This document shows positions 49,461 through 55,822 of a stretch of 64,000 nucleotides of DNA, piece by piece (positions within the stretch are counted from its first letter, which is position 1; every line of letters starts with the position of its first letter). The stretch spans positions 4,237,501 through 4,301,500 of the forward strand of contig NZ_CP107996.1 in assembly GCF_036088315.1 (NCBI RefSeq). Direction: 5' to 3'. Made by a program: the position numbers and the translations under genes. The notes beneath the pieces were generated by a model. That model did no database searches. It worked only from the letters and a program-made list of their open reading frames with translations, and was not told the origin of the DNA. Source of the stretch: Streptomyces sp. NBC_00344. GTDB lineage: Bacteria > Actinomycetota > Actinomycetes > Streptomycetales > Streptomycetaceae.

Positions 49461-50114
49461 ATGACCAAGAAGACGCGGATTCGCGTAGCGCGCATAGCCG
49501 CCGGCGCAGTGATCGCCGCGGGCGCCTCGCTGACCGCTGCGGGCGCCGCACAGGCCGCAGGCATCGATGTCAACGTCGGTGGCCTGCACGCCTCGGTCCA
49601 GGCGGGCGAGGACCCGACCGACGAGCCGTGCATTCCGGGCGACCCGTCGTGCACCGAGCCCACGGACCCGGGTACGCCGACCGGCGAGCCCACCGACCCG
49701 GGTACGCCGACCGGCGAGCCCACCGACCCGGGTACGCCCACCGGCGAGCCCACCGACCCGGGTACGCCCACCGGCGAGCCCACCGACCCGGGTACGCCCA
49801 CCGGCGAGCCCACCGACCCGGGTACGCCCACCGGTCAGCCGACCGATGAGCCCACCGGTCAGCCGTCCACCGGTACCGGCACCTCCGGCTCGAGCACGTC
49901 CGGTTCCACCGGCACTGGCTCGGACGGCACCGGCACCGAGCCCGACAACCTCGGCTCGCAGCCGGTGGAGCAGGGCAAGCCCAAGGAGGAGCTGGCCGAG
50001 ACCGGTGCGGGGGAGACCACCTTCCTCATCCTCGGCGCCGCGACGATGATCGCCGGTGGCATCGGCTTCCGTATGCTGCCGCGTCTCGCCGGCCGCGGTG
50101 GCAACATCGCCTGA
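49461..50114 (+). CDS. repeat-rich surface protein with LAETG sorting signal (class E sortase substrate)
   Basis: A 217-residue secreted protein. The signal peptide is basic then hydrophobic and ends near AGAAQAAG. A short domain with one Cys pair (CIPGDPSC) is followed by six perfect EPTDPGTPTG decapeptides and a Ser/Thr/Gly-rich spacer. The C-terminal sorting signal is ELAETG, then a hydrophobic helix and the tail RLAGRGG. LAxTG is the motif cut by Streptomyces class E sortases, so covalent attachment to peptidoglycan is expected. The repeats look like an extended wall-spanning stalk. No ligand-binding domain is visible. It lies between two terminators, so it is monocistronic. Confidence 0.88.
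   Translation: MTKKTRIRVARIAAGAVIAAGASLTAAGAAQAAGIDVNVGGLHASVQAGEDPTDEPCIPGDPSCTEPTDPGTPTGEPTDPGTPTGEPTDPGTPTGEPTDPGTPTGEPTDPGTPTGEPTDPGTPTGQPTDEPTGQPSTGTGTSGSSTSGSTGTGSDGTGTEPDNLGSQPVEQGKPKEELAETGAGETTFLILGAATMIAGGIGFRMLPRLAGRGGNIA
49656..49835 (+). repeat. 30-base tandem repeats (six units) within the LAETG protein gene
   Basis: Six consecutive 30-base units beginning GAGCCCACCGACCCGGGTAC. They differ only at a few third positions and encode EPTDPGTPTG. Near-identity implies recent expansion. Confidence 0.95.
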
Positions 50115-50128
50115 TCGTGCGCCGCACA

Positions 50129-50172
50129 CGTGAGAGGGCCCGGGTTCCGATCGGAACCCGGGCCCTCTCACG
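50129..50172. terminator. 44-base perfect palindrome terminator
   Basis: Arms of 22 bases (left starts CGTGAGAGGGCCCGGG) meet without a loop at 50150/50151. It lies between convergent genes, is followed by CTTTGTC, and acts as a bidirectional terminator. Confidence 0.92.
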
Positions 50173-50221
50173 CTTTGTCACTGCCGCGGATGCCGCCCCC
50201 GCGTCACATCCGCAGCGAACG

Positions 50222-50416
50222 TCAGACGGTCTGATGCGCCAGCAGTGCGAGTGCGGCGACCAGCAGTATCAGCAGGGTGATCAGAGCCACCGGGCTGAGA
50301 CCGCCCAGCGGGCCCTCCTCTTGCTGGAGCCGCTCTCTGCTGGCCCGGCAGACACGGCAGCGGCCCTCACTGACGGGGGATGCACAGTTCGCGCACACCA
50401 GTCGGTCGTAGGTCAT
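50222..50416 (-). CDS. small zinc-ribbon membrane protein
   Basis: A 64-residue protein. A four-cysteine ribbon (CANC at residues 8-11 and CRVC at 20-23) is followed by a short charged linker (residues 24-37). A single C-terminal transmembrane helix (ALITLLILLVAALALL) follows. It is thus probably anchored in the membrane with the zinc ribbon in the cytoplasm. The ATG at 50416 has GGAGGAGG upstream, a very strong site. I do not recognise a functional family. It is divergent from ftsE-ftsX across 283 bases, a neighbour worth noting because FtsEX controls division-associated wall hydrolysis. Confidence 0.82.
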   Translation of the reverse strand: MTYDRLVCANCASPVSEGRCRVCRASRERLQQEEGPLGGLSPVALITLLILLVAALALLAHQTV

Positions 50417-50699
50417 GCGCACTCCTCCTCCCGCGCGGCGGAGCCGCTCCACACACTTGACTCTCCGCACAACGCTCAGGGATACGAAACCGTTCCCCCT
50501 ACCACTGTGCCAGCTCGCGCGTAATCCGGCGCGTCCCACCAGAATACGACGGCTCCATACCCGGGCGCCCGACGGAGAAAACCCGCAAATACCCCGTCGA
50601 TAACCTGGACATACCACGCATCCGAGGACGCCGCCTGCGGGCGCACTTCTGCTTCGCGTAAGGTCACGCACACCTATTCCCGGCCGACGTGGTGCACTC
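50417..50699. other. divergent region upstream of ftsE
   Basis: 283 bases without a gene, with AT-richer patches near 50465-50510 and 50570-50605. It must hold the ftsE and zinc-ribbon gene promoters, but no consensus pair can be assigned. Confidence 0.35.
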
Positions 50700-51389
50700 G
50701 TGATCCGATTCGACAACGTCTCCAAGACCTACCCCAAGCAGAACCGCCCCGCTCTGCGGGATGTCTCCCTCGAGATCGAGAAGGGGGAGTTCGTCTTCCT
50801 GGTGGGTTCATCCGGTTCCGGTAAGTCGACCTTTCTGCGGTTGGTGCTCCGCGAGGAGCGCACCAGCCACGGCATGGTGCACGTGCTCGGCAAGGACCTG
50901 GCACGTCTGTCGAACTGGAAGGTGCCGCAGATGCGCCGCCAGCTCGGCACGGTATTCCAGGACTTCCGCCTGCTGCCCAACAAGACCGTCGCGGAGAACG
51001 TGGCGTTCGCGCAGGAAGTCATCGGCAAGCCGCGCGGTGAGATCCGCAAGGCCGTTCCGCAGGTCCTCGATCTCGTCGGCCTCGGCGGCAAGGAGGACCG
51101 GATGCCCGGAGAGCTCTCCGGCGGTGAGCAGCAGCGCGTGGCGATCGCGCGGGCCTTCGTCAACCGCCCGATGCTGCTGATCGCGGACGAGCCGACCGGC
51201 AACCTCGACCCGCAGACCTCTGTCGGCATCATGAAGCTGCTGGACCGGATCAACCGCACCGGGACAACCGTGGTGATGGCCACCCACGACCAGCAGATCG
51301 TCGACCAGATGCGCAAGCGCGTCATTGAACTCGAGAAGGGCCGTCTCGTGCGCGACCAGTCGCGCGGCGTATACGGCTACCAGCACTGA
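50700..51389 (+). CDS. ftsE: FtsE, cell-division ABC-type ATPase
   Basis: A 229-residue ATPase. Walker A is GSSGSGKST (about residues 36-44), the signature LSGGEQQR and Walker [14 protein letters not shown], followed by the switch histidine in MATHD. With FtsX it forms a membrane complex that activates peptidoglycan hydrolases at division or sporulation septa. The first strand [11 protein letters not shown] matches the family N-terminus, so the GTG at 50700 is right despite a weak ribosome site. ftsX follows after nine bases. Confidence 0.97.
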   Translation: MIRFDNVSKTYPKQNRPALRDVSLEIEKGEFVFLVGSSGSGKSTFLRLVLREERTSHGMVHVLGKDLARLSNWKVPQMRRQLGTVFQDFRLLPNKTVAENVAFAQEVIGKPRGEIRKAVPQVLDLVGLGGKEDRMPGELSGGEQQRVAIARAFVNRPMLLIADEPTGNLDPQTSVGIMKLLDRINRTGTTVVMATHDQQIVDQMRKRVIELEKGRLVRDQSRGVYGYQH

Positions 51390-51398
51390 AAGGACGCC

Positions 51399-52319
51399 AT
51401 GCGCGCCCAGTTCGTCCTGTCGGAGATCGGCGTGGGTCTCCGCCGCAATCTCACGATGACCTTCGCGGTCATCGTCTCCGTCGCCCTGTCCCTCGCCCTG
51501 TTCGGCGGGTCGCTGTTGATGCGCGACCAGGTGGACACGATGAAGGGCTACTGGTACGACAAGGTCAACGTCTCGATCTTCCTCTGCACCAAGGGGGACG
51601 CGGCCTCCGATCCCAAGTGTGCCAAGGGTGCGGTCACCGACGAGCAGAAGAAGGCCATCGACGTCGATCTGAAGAAGATGACCGACCTCGTCCAGACCGT
51701 CACCTACGAGTCGAGTGACGCGGCGTACAAGCACTACCAGGATGAGTTCAAGGACTCTCCGATGACCGGTTCGATCACGCCGGACCAGCTGCCGTCCTCC
51801 TTCCGCGTGAAGCTCAAGGACCCGGCGAAGTACAAGGTGATCGCCACCGCGTTCGCGGGCCGGGACGGCGTCGAGGCCGTCCAGGACCAGCGCGGCATCC
51901 TGGAGAACCTCTTCGCGCTCCTCAACGGCATGAATGTGGCCGCTCTCTGTGTGATGGCCCTGATGCTGGTCATCGCACTGATGCTGATCGTCAATACCGT
52001 GCGCGTATCGGCGTTCAGCCGCAGACGTGAGACCGGGATCATGCGGCTGGTCGGCGCGTCCAGTTTCTATATCCAGATGCCGTTCATCATGGAGGCCGCT
52101 TTCGCCGGGCTGCTGGGCGGACTTGTCGCCTGCGGCATGCTGCTGGTGGGCCGCTACTTCCTCATCGATCATGGTCTGGCGCTCCACGAGAAGCTGAATC
52201 TGATCGACTTCATCGGCTGGGACGCGGTCCTGTCCAAGCTGCCGCTGGTGCTGGCAATCGGACTGCTGATGCCCGCTCTTGCGGCTCTCTTCGCATTGCG
52301 CAAGTACCTGAAGGTGTGA
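51399..52319 (+). CDS. ftsX: FtsX, cell-division membrane protein
   Basis: A 306-residue protein with four transmembrane helices. The first is near residues 20-42 and the last three lie between about 185 and 300. The extracellular domain (about 45-180) contains two cysteines in CTKGDAASDPKC, which may form a disulphide. The cytoplasmic loop SRRRETGIMRLVGAS is the typical FtsX coupling region to FtsE. The extracellular domain should recruit wall hydrolases or their adaptors. The ATG has AAGGA upstream and is nine bases after ftsE. A terminator follows. Confidence 0.96.
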   Translation: MRAQFVLSEIGVGLRRNLTMTFAVIVSVALSLALFGGSLLMRDQVDTMKGYWYDKVNVSIFLCTKGDAASDPKCAKGAVTDEQKKAIDVDLKKMTDLVQTVTYESSDAAYKHYQDEFKDSPMTGSITPDQLPSSFRVKLKDPAKYKVIATAFAGRDGVEAVQDQRGILENLFALLNGMNVAALCVMALMLVIALMLIVNTVRVSAFSRRRETGIMRLVGASSFYIQMPFIMEAAFAGLLGGLVACGMLLVGRYFLIDHGLALHEKLNLIDFIGWDAVLSKLPLVLAIGLLMPALAALFALRKYLKV

Positions 52320-52324
52320 AACTC

Positions 52325-52368
52325 CCCCTGTGCGGTGAACGGCCAACCGGTCATGCGCCGCACAGGGG
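52325..52368 (+). terminator. ftsEX terminator
   Basis: Eleven-base arms (CCCCTGTGCGG and CCGCACAGGGG) with a 22-base loop, starting five bases after the ftsX stop and followed by TTGTTC. The following protease gene starts 20 bases later. Confidence 0.75.
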
Positions 52369-52387
52369 TTGTTCTACAGTGGGCGCC

Positions 52388-53560
52388 ATGTCAGGCCCGG
52401 ACTTCTGTTCATCGCCCCGCAGCGTTCGCCGCGGGGCCGCCCTGACTTTGGTCTTCGTGAGCGTCCTCGCCACCGCTGCGGCCACCAACTCCTGGCCGCA
52501 GAACGGCGAGCGCACCCCCGTTCCGGCCCGCACCCGCAACGCCTCGTCCACCGTCGACCGCGCCGAACTCGCCAAGGCGGCGTCGGAAGCCGAGGCCGAC
52601 GGCAAGTCCGGTACGAAGGCGGCCGAGGACGTCGTCAGCCGCAGCGGGGACCGCTGGGGCGCGGTGTACGACCGTTCCGAGTACAAGGAGTTCGAGGACT
52701 CGCTCGACGGCGAGTACACCGGCGTCGGCCTCTGGGCCAGGCGCGGCCGCGACGGGCGGATCGAGGTGGCGAGGGTCCAGCCCGGCGGCCCCGCGGCCGT
52801 CGCCGGACTCCGCAGGGGCGATCTGCTCCGTACGATCGACGGCCGTCAGGTCGCCACGAGCCCGGTCACATCCGTCGTGGCCCGGCTGCGCGGCGGCGAG
52901 GGCTCGTCCGTCCCCGGCACCACCGTGGCCGTGGGTGTGCAGCGCGGCCGTCACACCTGGACGAGGACCCTGCGCCGGGCCCGGCTCACCACCGAGGCCG
53001 TCACCGTCCGAAGGCTGTCGGGCAAGGCGACGGTGATCAAGGTCACCGCATTCTCCAAGGGGTCGGGCGAGCGGGTGGAGAGCGCCGTCAGAGCCGCCCC
53101 GGCCGGCGGCGGCATCCTCCTCGACCTGAGGGGCAACAGCGGCGGCCTGGTCTCCGAGGCGACCTCCGCGGCCTCCGCGCTCCTGGACGGCGGCCTGGTC
53201 GCGACCTACGACGTCCACGGGACGCAGCGGGCCCTGTACGCCAGGACAGGGGGTGACACCGACCGGCCCCTGGTGGTGCTGATCGACGGCGGCACGATGA
53301 GCGCCGCCGAGCTCCTGACCGGCGCCCTGCAGGACCGTGGCCGCGCCGTCACTGTCGGTTCGCGCACCTTCGGCAAGGGTTCGGTGCAGATGCCGAGCCC
53401 GCTTCCGGGCGGTTCGGTGGCGGAACTCACCGTCGGGCACTACTGCACGCCGGCCGGTCGCAGCGTGGACGGGCGCGGCATCACGCCGGACGTGACGGCC
53501 GGTGATCGGGCCGAACCGAGGGCCGAGACAGTATTGAGTGGCCTCGGGGGTGGGGCATAG
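52388..53560 (+). CDS. S41-family carboxyl-terminal processing protease
   Basis: A 390-residue exported protease. The N-terminus is a signal peptide or anchor (ALTLVFVSVLATAAAT). A PDZ domain lies around residues 100-180 (GVGLWARRGRDG, VARVQPGGPAAVAGLRRGD). The S41 catalytic domain has nucleophile Ser305 in GGTMSAAE and general base Lys330 in TFGKGSVQ. The spacing of 25 equals that of E. coli Prc/CtpA. It probably trims envelope proteins from their C-termini. ATG 52388 lies after the ftsX terminator hairpin. It precedes smpB by 18 bases. Confidence 0.93.
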   Translation: MSGPDFCSSPRSVRRGAALTLVFVSVLATAAATNSWPQNGERTPVPARTRNASSTVDRAELAKAASEAEADGKSGTKAAEDVVSRSGDRWGAVYDRSEYKEFEDSLDGEYTGVGLWARRGRDGRIEVARVQPGGPAAVAGLRRGDLLRTIDGRQVATSPVTSVVARLRGGEGSSVPGTTVAVGVQRGRHTWTRTLRRARLTTEAVTVRRLSGKATVIKVTAFSKGSGERVESAVRAAPAGGGILLDLRGNSGGLVSEATSAASALLDGGLVATYDVHGTQRALYARTGGDTDRPLVVLIDGGTMSAAELLTGALQDRGRAVTVGSRTFGKGSVQMPSPLPGGSVAELTVGHYCTPAGRSVDGRGITPDVTAGDRAEPRAETVLSGLGGGA

Positions 53561-53581
53561 TGCGAAAATGGCCGCACTATG
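53556..53581 (+). promoter_or_regulatory. inverted repeat enclosing the smpB start codon
   Basis: CATAGTGCG (53556-53564) and CGCACTATG (53573-53581) are perfect 9-base arms with an 8-base loop. The second arm ends with the smpB ATG. An out-of-frame ATG lies in the loop at 53568. In mRNA this could hide the start codon. Confidence 0.5.
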
Positions 53582-54058
53582 GCTAAGGAAACAGGGCGGA
53601 AGATGATCGCCCAGCACAAGAAGGCGCGGCACGACTACCTCATCATCGACACCTACGAGTGCGGTCTGGTGCTGACAGGCACCGAGGTCAAGTCGCTGCG
53701 GATGGGCCGGGCCTCCCTGGTGGACGGCTTCGTGCAGATCGACAACCACGAGGCGTGGCTGCACAACGTCCACATCCCCGAGTACACCCAGGGCACCTGG
53801 ACCAACCACAGTGCACGCCGCAAGCGGAAGCTGCTGATGCACCGCATGGAGATCGACAAGCTGGAGTCCAAGACCCAGGAGTCCGGCAACACCATCGTGC
53901 CGCTGGCCCTGTACTTCAAGGACGGCCGGGCGAAGGTCGAGATCGCGCTGGCGAAGGGCAAGAAGGAGTACGACAAGCGGCAGACCCTGCGCGAGAAGCA
54001 GGACCGCCGCGAGACGGACCGGGCGATCTCGGCGGTCCGCAGGAAGCAGCGCGCCTGA
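53579..54058 (+). CDS. smpB: SmpB, tmRNA-binding protein
   Basis: A 159-residue RNA-binding protein that delivers tmRNA to stalled ribosomes. Family features are [23 protein letters not shown] in parts ([24 protein letters not shown]), [12 protein letters not shown] and the basic C-terminal helix with [13 protein letters not shown] that mimics the mRNA in the A site. Its RNA partner ssrA lies 107 bases downstream. The ATG start sits in an inverted repeat and has no clear ribosome site, although the length and N-terminus match the family. Confidence 0.97.
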   Translation: MAKETGRKMIAQHKKARHDYLIIDTYECGLVLTGTEVKSLRMGRASLVDGFVQIDNHEAWLHNVHIPEYTQGTWTNHSARRKRKLLMHRMEIDKLESKTQESGNTIVPLALYFKDGRAKVEIALAKGKKEYDKRQTLREKQDRRETDRAISAVRRKQRA

Positions 54059-54111
54059 CGGGCGGGGCCCGGCGGACAGGAATACGCTGGCCCCGTCGAC
54101 CGTTGGTCGCG

Positions 54112-54117
54112 TAGGAT
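54112..54117 (+). promoter_or_regulatory. candidate -10 element for ssrA
   Basis: TAGGAT, the preferred Streptomyces -10 hexamer, 48 bases before the mature tmRNA 5' end. No good -35 is seen about 17 bases upstream, so it may be weak or depend on an alternative sigma factor. Confidence 0.4.
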
Positions 54118-54165
54118 GGCACTGCACCCCACGGGGCGCGGCACCACCAATTGAAAAATAAACAT

Positions 54166-54553
54166 GGGGATGATCGGTTTCGACAGCGGCTGTTGAATCA
54201 GGTGAAGCGAGCCGAGGAAGCGGCAATGATCTCGTAAACCATATGTCGCAAACAATAATCGCCAACTCTAAGAGCGATTCCCAGTCCTTCGCCCTCGCTG
54301 CCTAATAACAGTGACTGAAGGACCCTAAATGGGTGTCAGCCCGGGGAAGTTCCCGACCCGGATCCTGGCATAAGCTAGGGAACTAAACCACCGGTCCCGG
54401 TCACGGGGATCGGTGGGAAATCAAACAGTGACTGGGCCCGTCGGAGACTTGTTCGCGAGATCTCCGGGGCCGAGAAAATCGCAGCGAACTGCGCTCGGAG
54501 AAGCCCTGATGCTGCACCGTTGGACGCGGGTTCGATTCCCGCCATCTCCACCA
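54166..54553 (+). ncRNA. ssrA: transfer-messenger RNA
   Basis: About 388 bases. The 5' end GGGGATGATCGG and the 3' end CATCTCCACCA pair as an alanine-type acceptor stem with encoded CCA. The T-arm GGTTCGATTCCCGCC lies before the 3' end. The tag reading frame is 54261-54305: resume codon GCC, giving ANSKSDSQSFALAA and then TAA. The tag ends with the ALAA degradation signal recognised by Clp-type proteases and is two residues shorter than the S. coelicolor tag I recall (ANTKRDSSQQAFALAA). smpB is immediately upstream. Confidence 0.97.
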
Positions 54554-54561
54554 CCCCATGT

Positions 54562-54603
54562 AGCCGAAGGCCCGTCGATCACTCGACGGGCCTTCGGCTT
54601 TTT
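54562..54603 (+). terminator. ssrA terminator
   Basis: Perfect 17-base-pair stem (arms 54562-54578 and 54583-54599) with tetraloop TCAC, followed by a T run. Confidence 0.96.
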
Positions 54604-54658
54604 CGCGTGCCGTGGGCGTCCACCGCAGGTGTGCGGCCTGCTCAGGCGTCCGGCCTGC

Positions 54659-54850
54659 TCAGGCGTGCTGCGGGACGTCGTCCTTCAGCATCGACCGGAC
54701 CTGCTGGCGCAGCTCGGGGCTGTCCTGGTGGCCGTGCACGGATGCGGCGTGCTCACTCGCGGCGCGGACCACCTCGTCCTCCTCACCGGAAATGGCGAGG
54801 GTGCAATCGGTCTCGCTCGGGAAATCCCGGCAATCGGCGATCTTGCGCAT
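54659..54850 (-). CDS. DUF1059 small protein
   Basis: A 63-residue protein matching the small DUF1059 family: MRKIADCRDFPSETDC followed by LAISGEEDEVVRAASEHAASVHG and a short helix LRQQVRSMLKD. Family members are uncharacterised; the opening CRDFPSETDC keeps the two conserved cysteines and the histidine-containing HAASVHGHQD stretch could bind metal. ATG 54850 has GGAGG seven bases upstream; an upstream in-frame extension of seven residues is rejected. It is convergent with ssrA and marks the start of the accessory-looking region. Confidence 0.8.
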   Translation of the reverse strand: MRKIADCRDFPSETDCTLAISGEEDEVVRAASEHAASVHGHQDSPELRQQVRSMLKDDVPQHA

Positions 54851-55483
54851 GATGCACCTCCTCAGCACCAATTCTAGGACGAACCAGCCTGGTGCCGCCC
54901 GGCTCGCCTACTGCGAGGCATCGCCCGCCCAACTCGCTCCCGCGCGCAGGGCACATTCAGCTGAGGGGCGAGTTTCAGGGTGAGCCAGAGGGCGAGGCCC
55001 TTGATCGCGTGGTTGACCGCTGTGGTCATCGTCCTGGTGAGGAGACGTCCTGGTGGATTTCCTGGACCGCGGAATCTCCATCTGCGGTCGGCCAATGCGT
55101 CGAGCACCGCCCTCTATCACTGGCGATACCCGGTGAGCGAAGCCGTCGCTTGTTGCGGAGGCGCGGAACTTCCTCAGATCTTGGGTCCGGCTCCGGAGCA
55201 TGATGGGCAGGGTGGCCGGTCCCTACGGTAACGGGAGGCGACTCGACAACGGGAGGCGACTGGACGAGACGAGCCGGCGTTCGGTGATCACGCCGGTAGG
55301 TTCGATCTGCAGCAGAGTCGGCCGACGCACCACGTAGTGCGGCCCGGCCTGGAGCGAGCTGTCCAGGAATTGCGTGCGCACGGCGATTCGGTGTGCGTTT
55401 GATCAAGACCCGGGATACTCATAGTCGTAGGGGCGCGAAGACTGAGGTGCGGAGAAAGAACGTCACACCAGGGAGGGAACGAT
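54851..55483. other. 633-base region without a convincing gene, possible decayed sequence
   Basis: Coding-like fragments appear in several frames, for example a minus-frame stretch with ALADRRWRFRGPGNPPGRLL at about 54990-55100 and the small frame at 55223-55381. None has a full gene's features. An 18-base block AACGGGAGGCGACTCGAC is tandemly doubled near 55229-55262, with one base changed in the second copy. This suggests a decayed gene or junction just downstream of ssrA, a common insertion site. No repeat of the tmRNA 3' end was found. Confidence 0.45.
55223..55381 (-). CDS. possible small gene or gene remnant (52 residues)
   Basis: A GTG-initiated frame (55381) opening VRTQFLDSSLQAGPHYVVRR. 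Its third-position GC preference looks coding. The last third is made of a repeated SSRLPL motif produced by the 18-base duplication. No ribosome site or family is recognised. It may be the C-terminal remnant of a larger decayed gene rather than a functional protein. Confidence 0.22.
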   Translation of the reverse strand: MRTQFLDSSLQAGPHYVVRRPTLLQIEPTGVITERRLVSSSRLPLSSRLPLP

Positions 55484-55801
55484 ATGACCGATTCGCAGCC
55501 GAAAGTGGACAATCCATACCGAGCCCGACTGGTCTCTCTGAAGCGGGAGTTGCTACTTGAGGTGGACGATCTCAAGAAGCTGCTGAAGAAGCCTGCCGGG
55601 GATGTCGGCGGCAAGCACGCGCCGTCCTGGGTCGGTAGGAACGCCCGGAAGTGGCATACGGACATCGAAGGTCACCGCACACATCTGCAGAAGCTCGTCA
55701 GTGATCTCGTCCCCGCAGTGCAGGCCGAGATCGATCGGTCCCCCGAAAAGGTAAGCCCTGCGGAAGCCAAGATGATGCGAATGGATCTGCAGCAATACTG
55801 A
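55484..55801 (+). CDS. WXG100-like small helical protein
   Basis: A 105-residue protein. A first amphipathic helix (about residues 12-36) and a second (about 52-82) flank a turn containing W-V-G at 49-51. This size and layout match the WXG100/EsxA-like superfamily of type VII secretion substrates. ATG 55484 has GGGAGGGA upstream. The next gene starts 21 bases later in the same direction, so the two form an operon. The assignment is by shape and motif only; no close family is recognised. The region looks less GC-rich than its core neighbours, consistent with acquisition. Confidence 0.75.
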   Translation: MTDSQPKVDNPYRARLVSLKRELLLEVDDLKKLLKKPAGDVGGKHAPSWVGRNARKWHTDIEGHRTHLQKLVSDLVPAVQAEIDRSPEKVSPAEAKMMRMDLQQY

Positions 55802-55822
55802 GAATATGCGGAGGGGGAGCGT

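Noticed and set aside
49656..49835. Regular 30-base repeats resembling a CRISPR array
   Set aside because: There are no spacers; the units are contiguous, in frame and encode a decapeptide in a surface protein.
54166..54553. tmRNA 3' end as the left boundary of an integrated element with flanking attachment repeats
   Set aside because: No second copy of the 3' end and no integrase gene were found within the window, so a defined element cannot be claimed, although the downstream genes look accessory.
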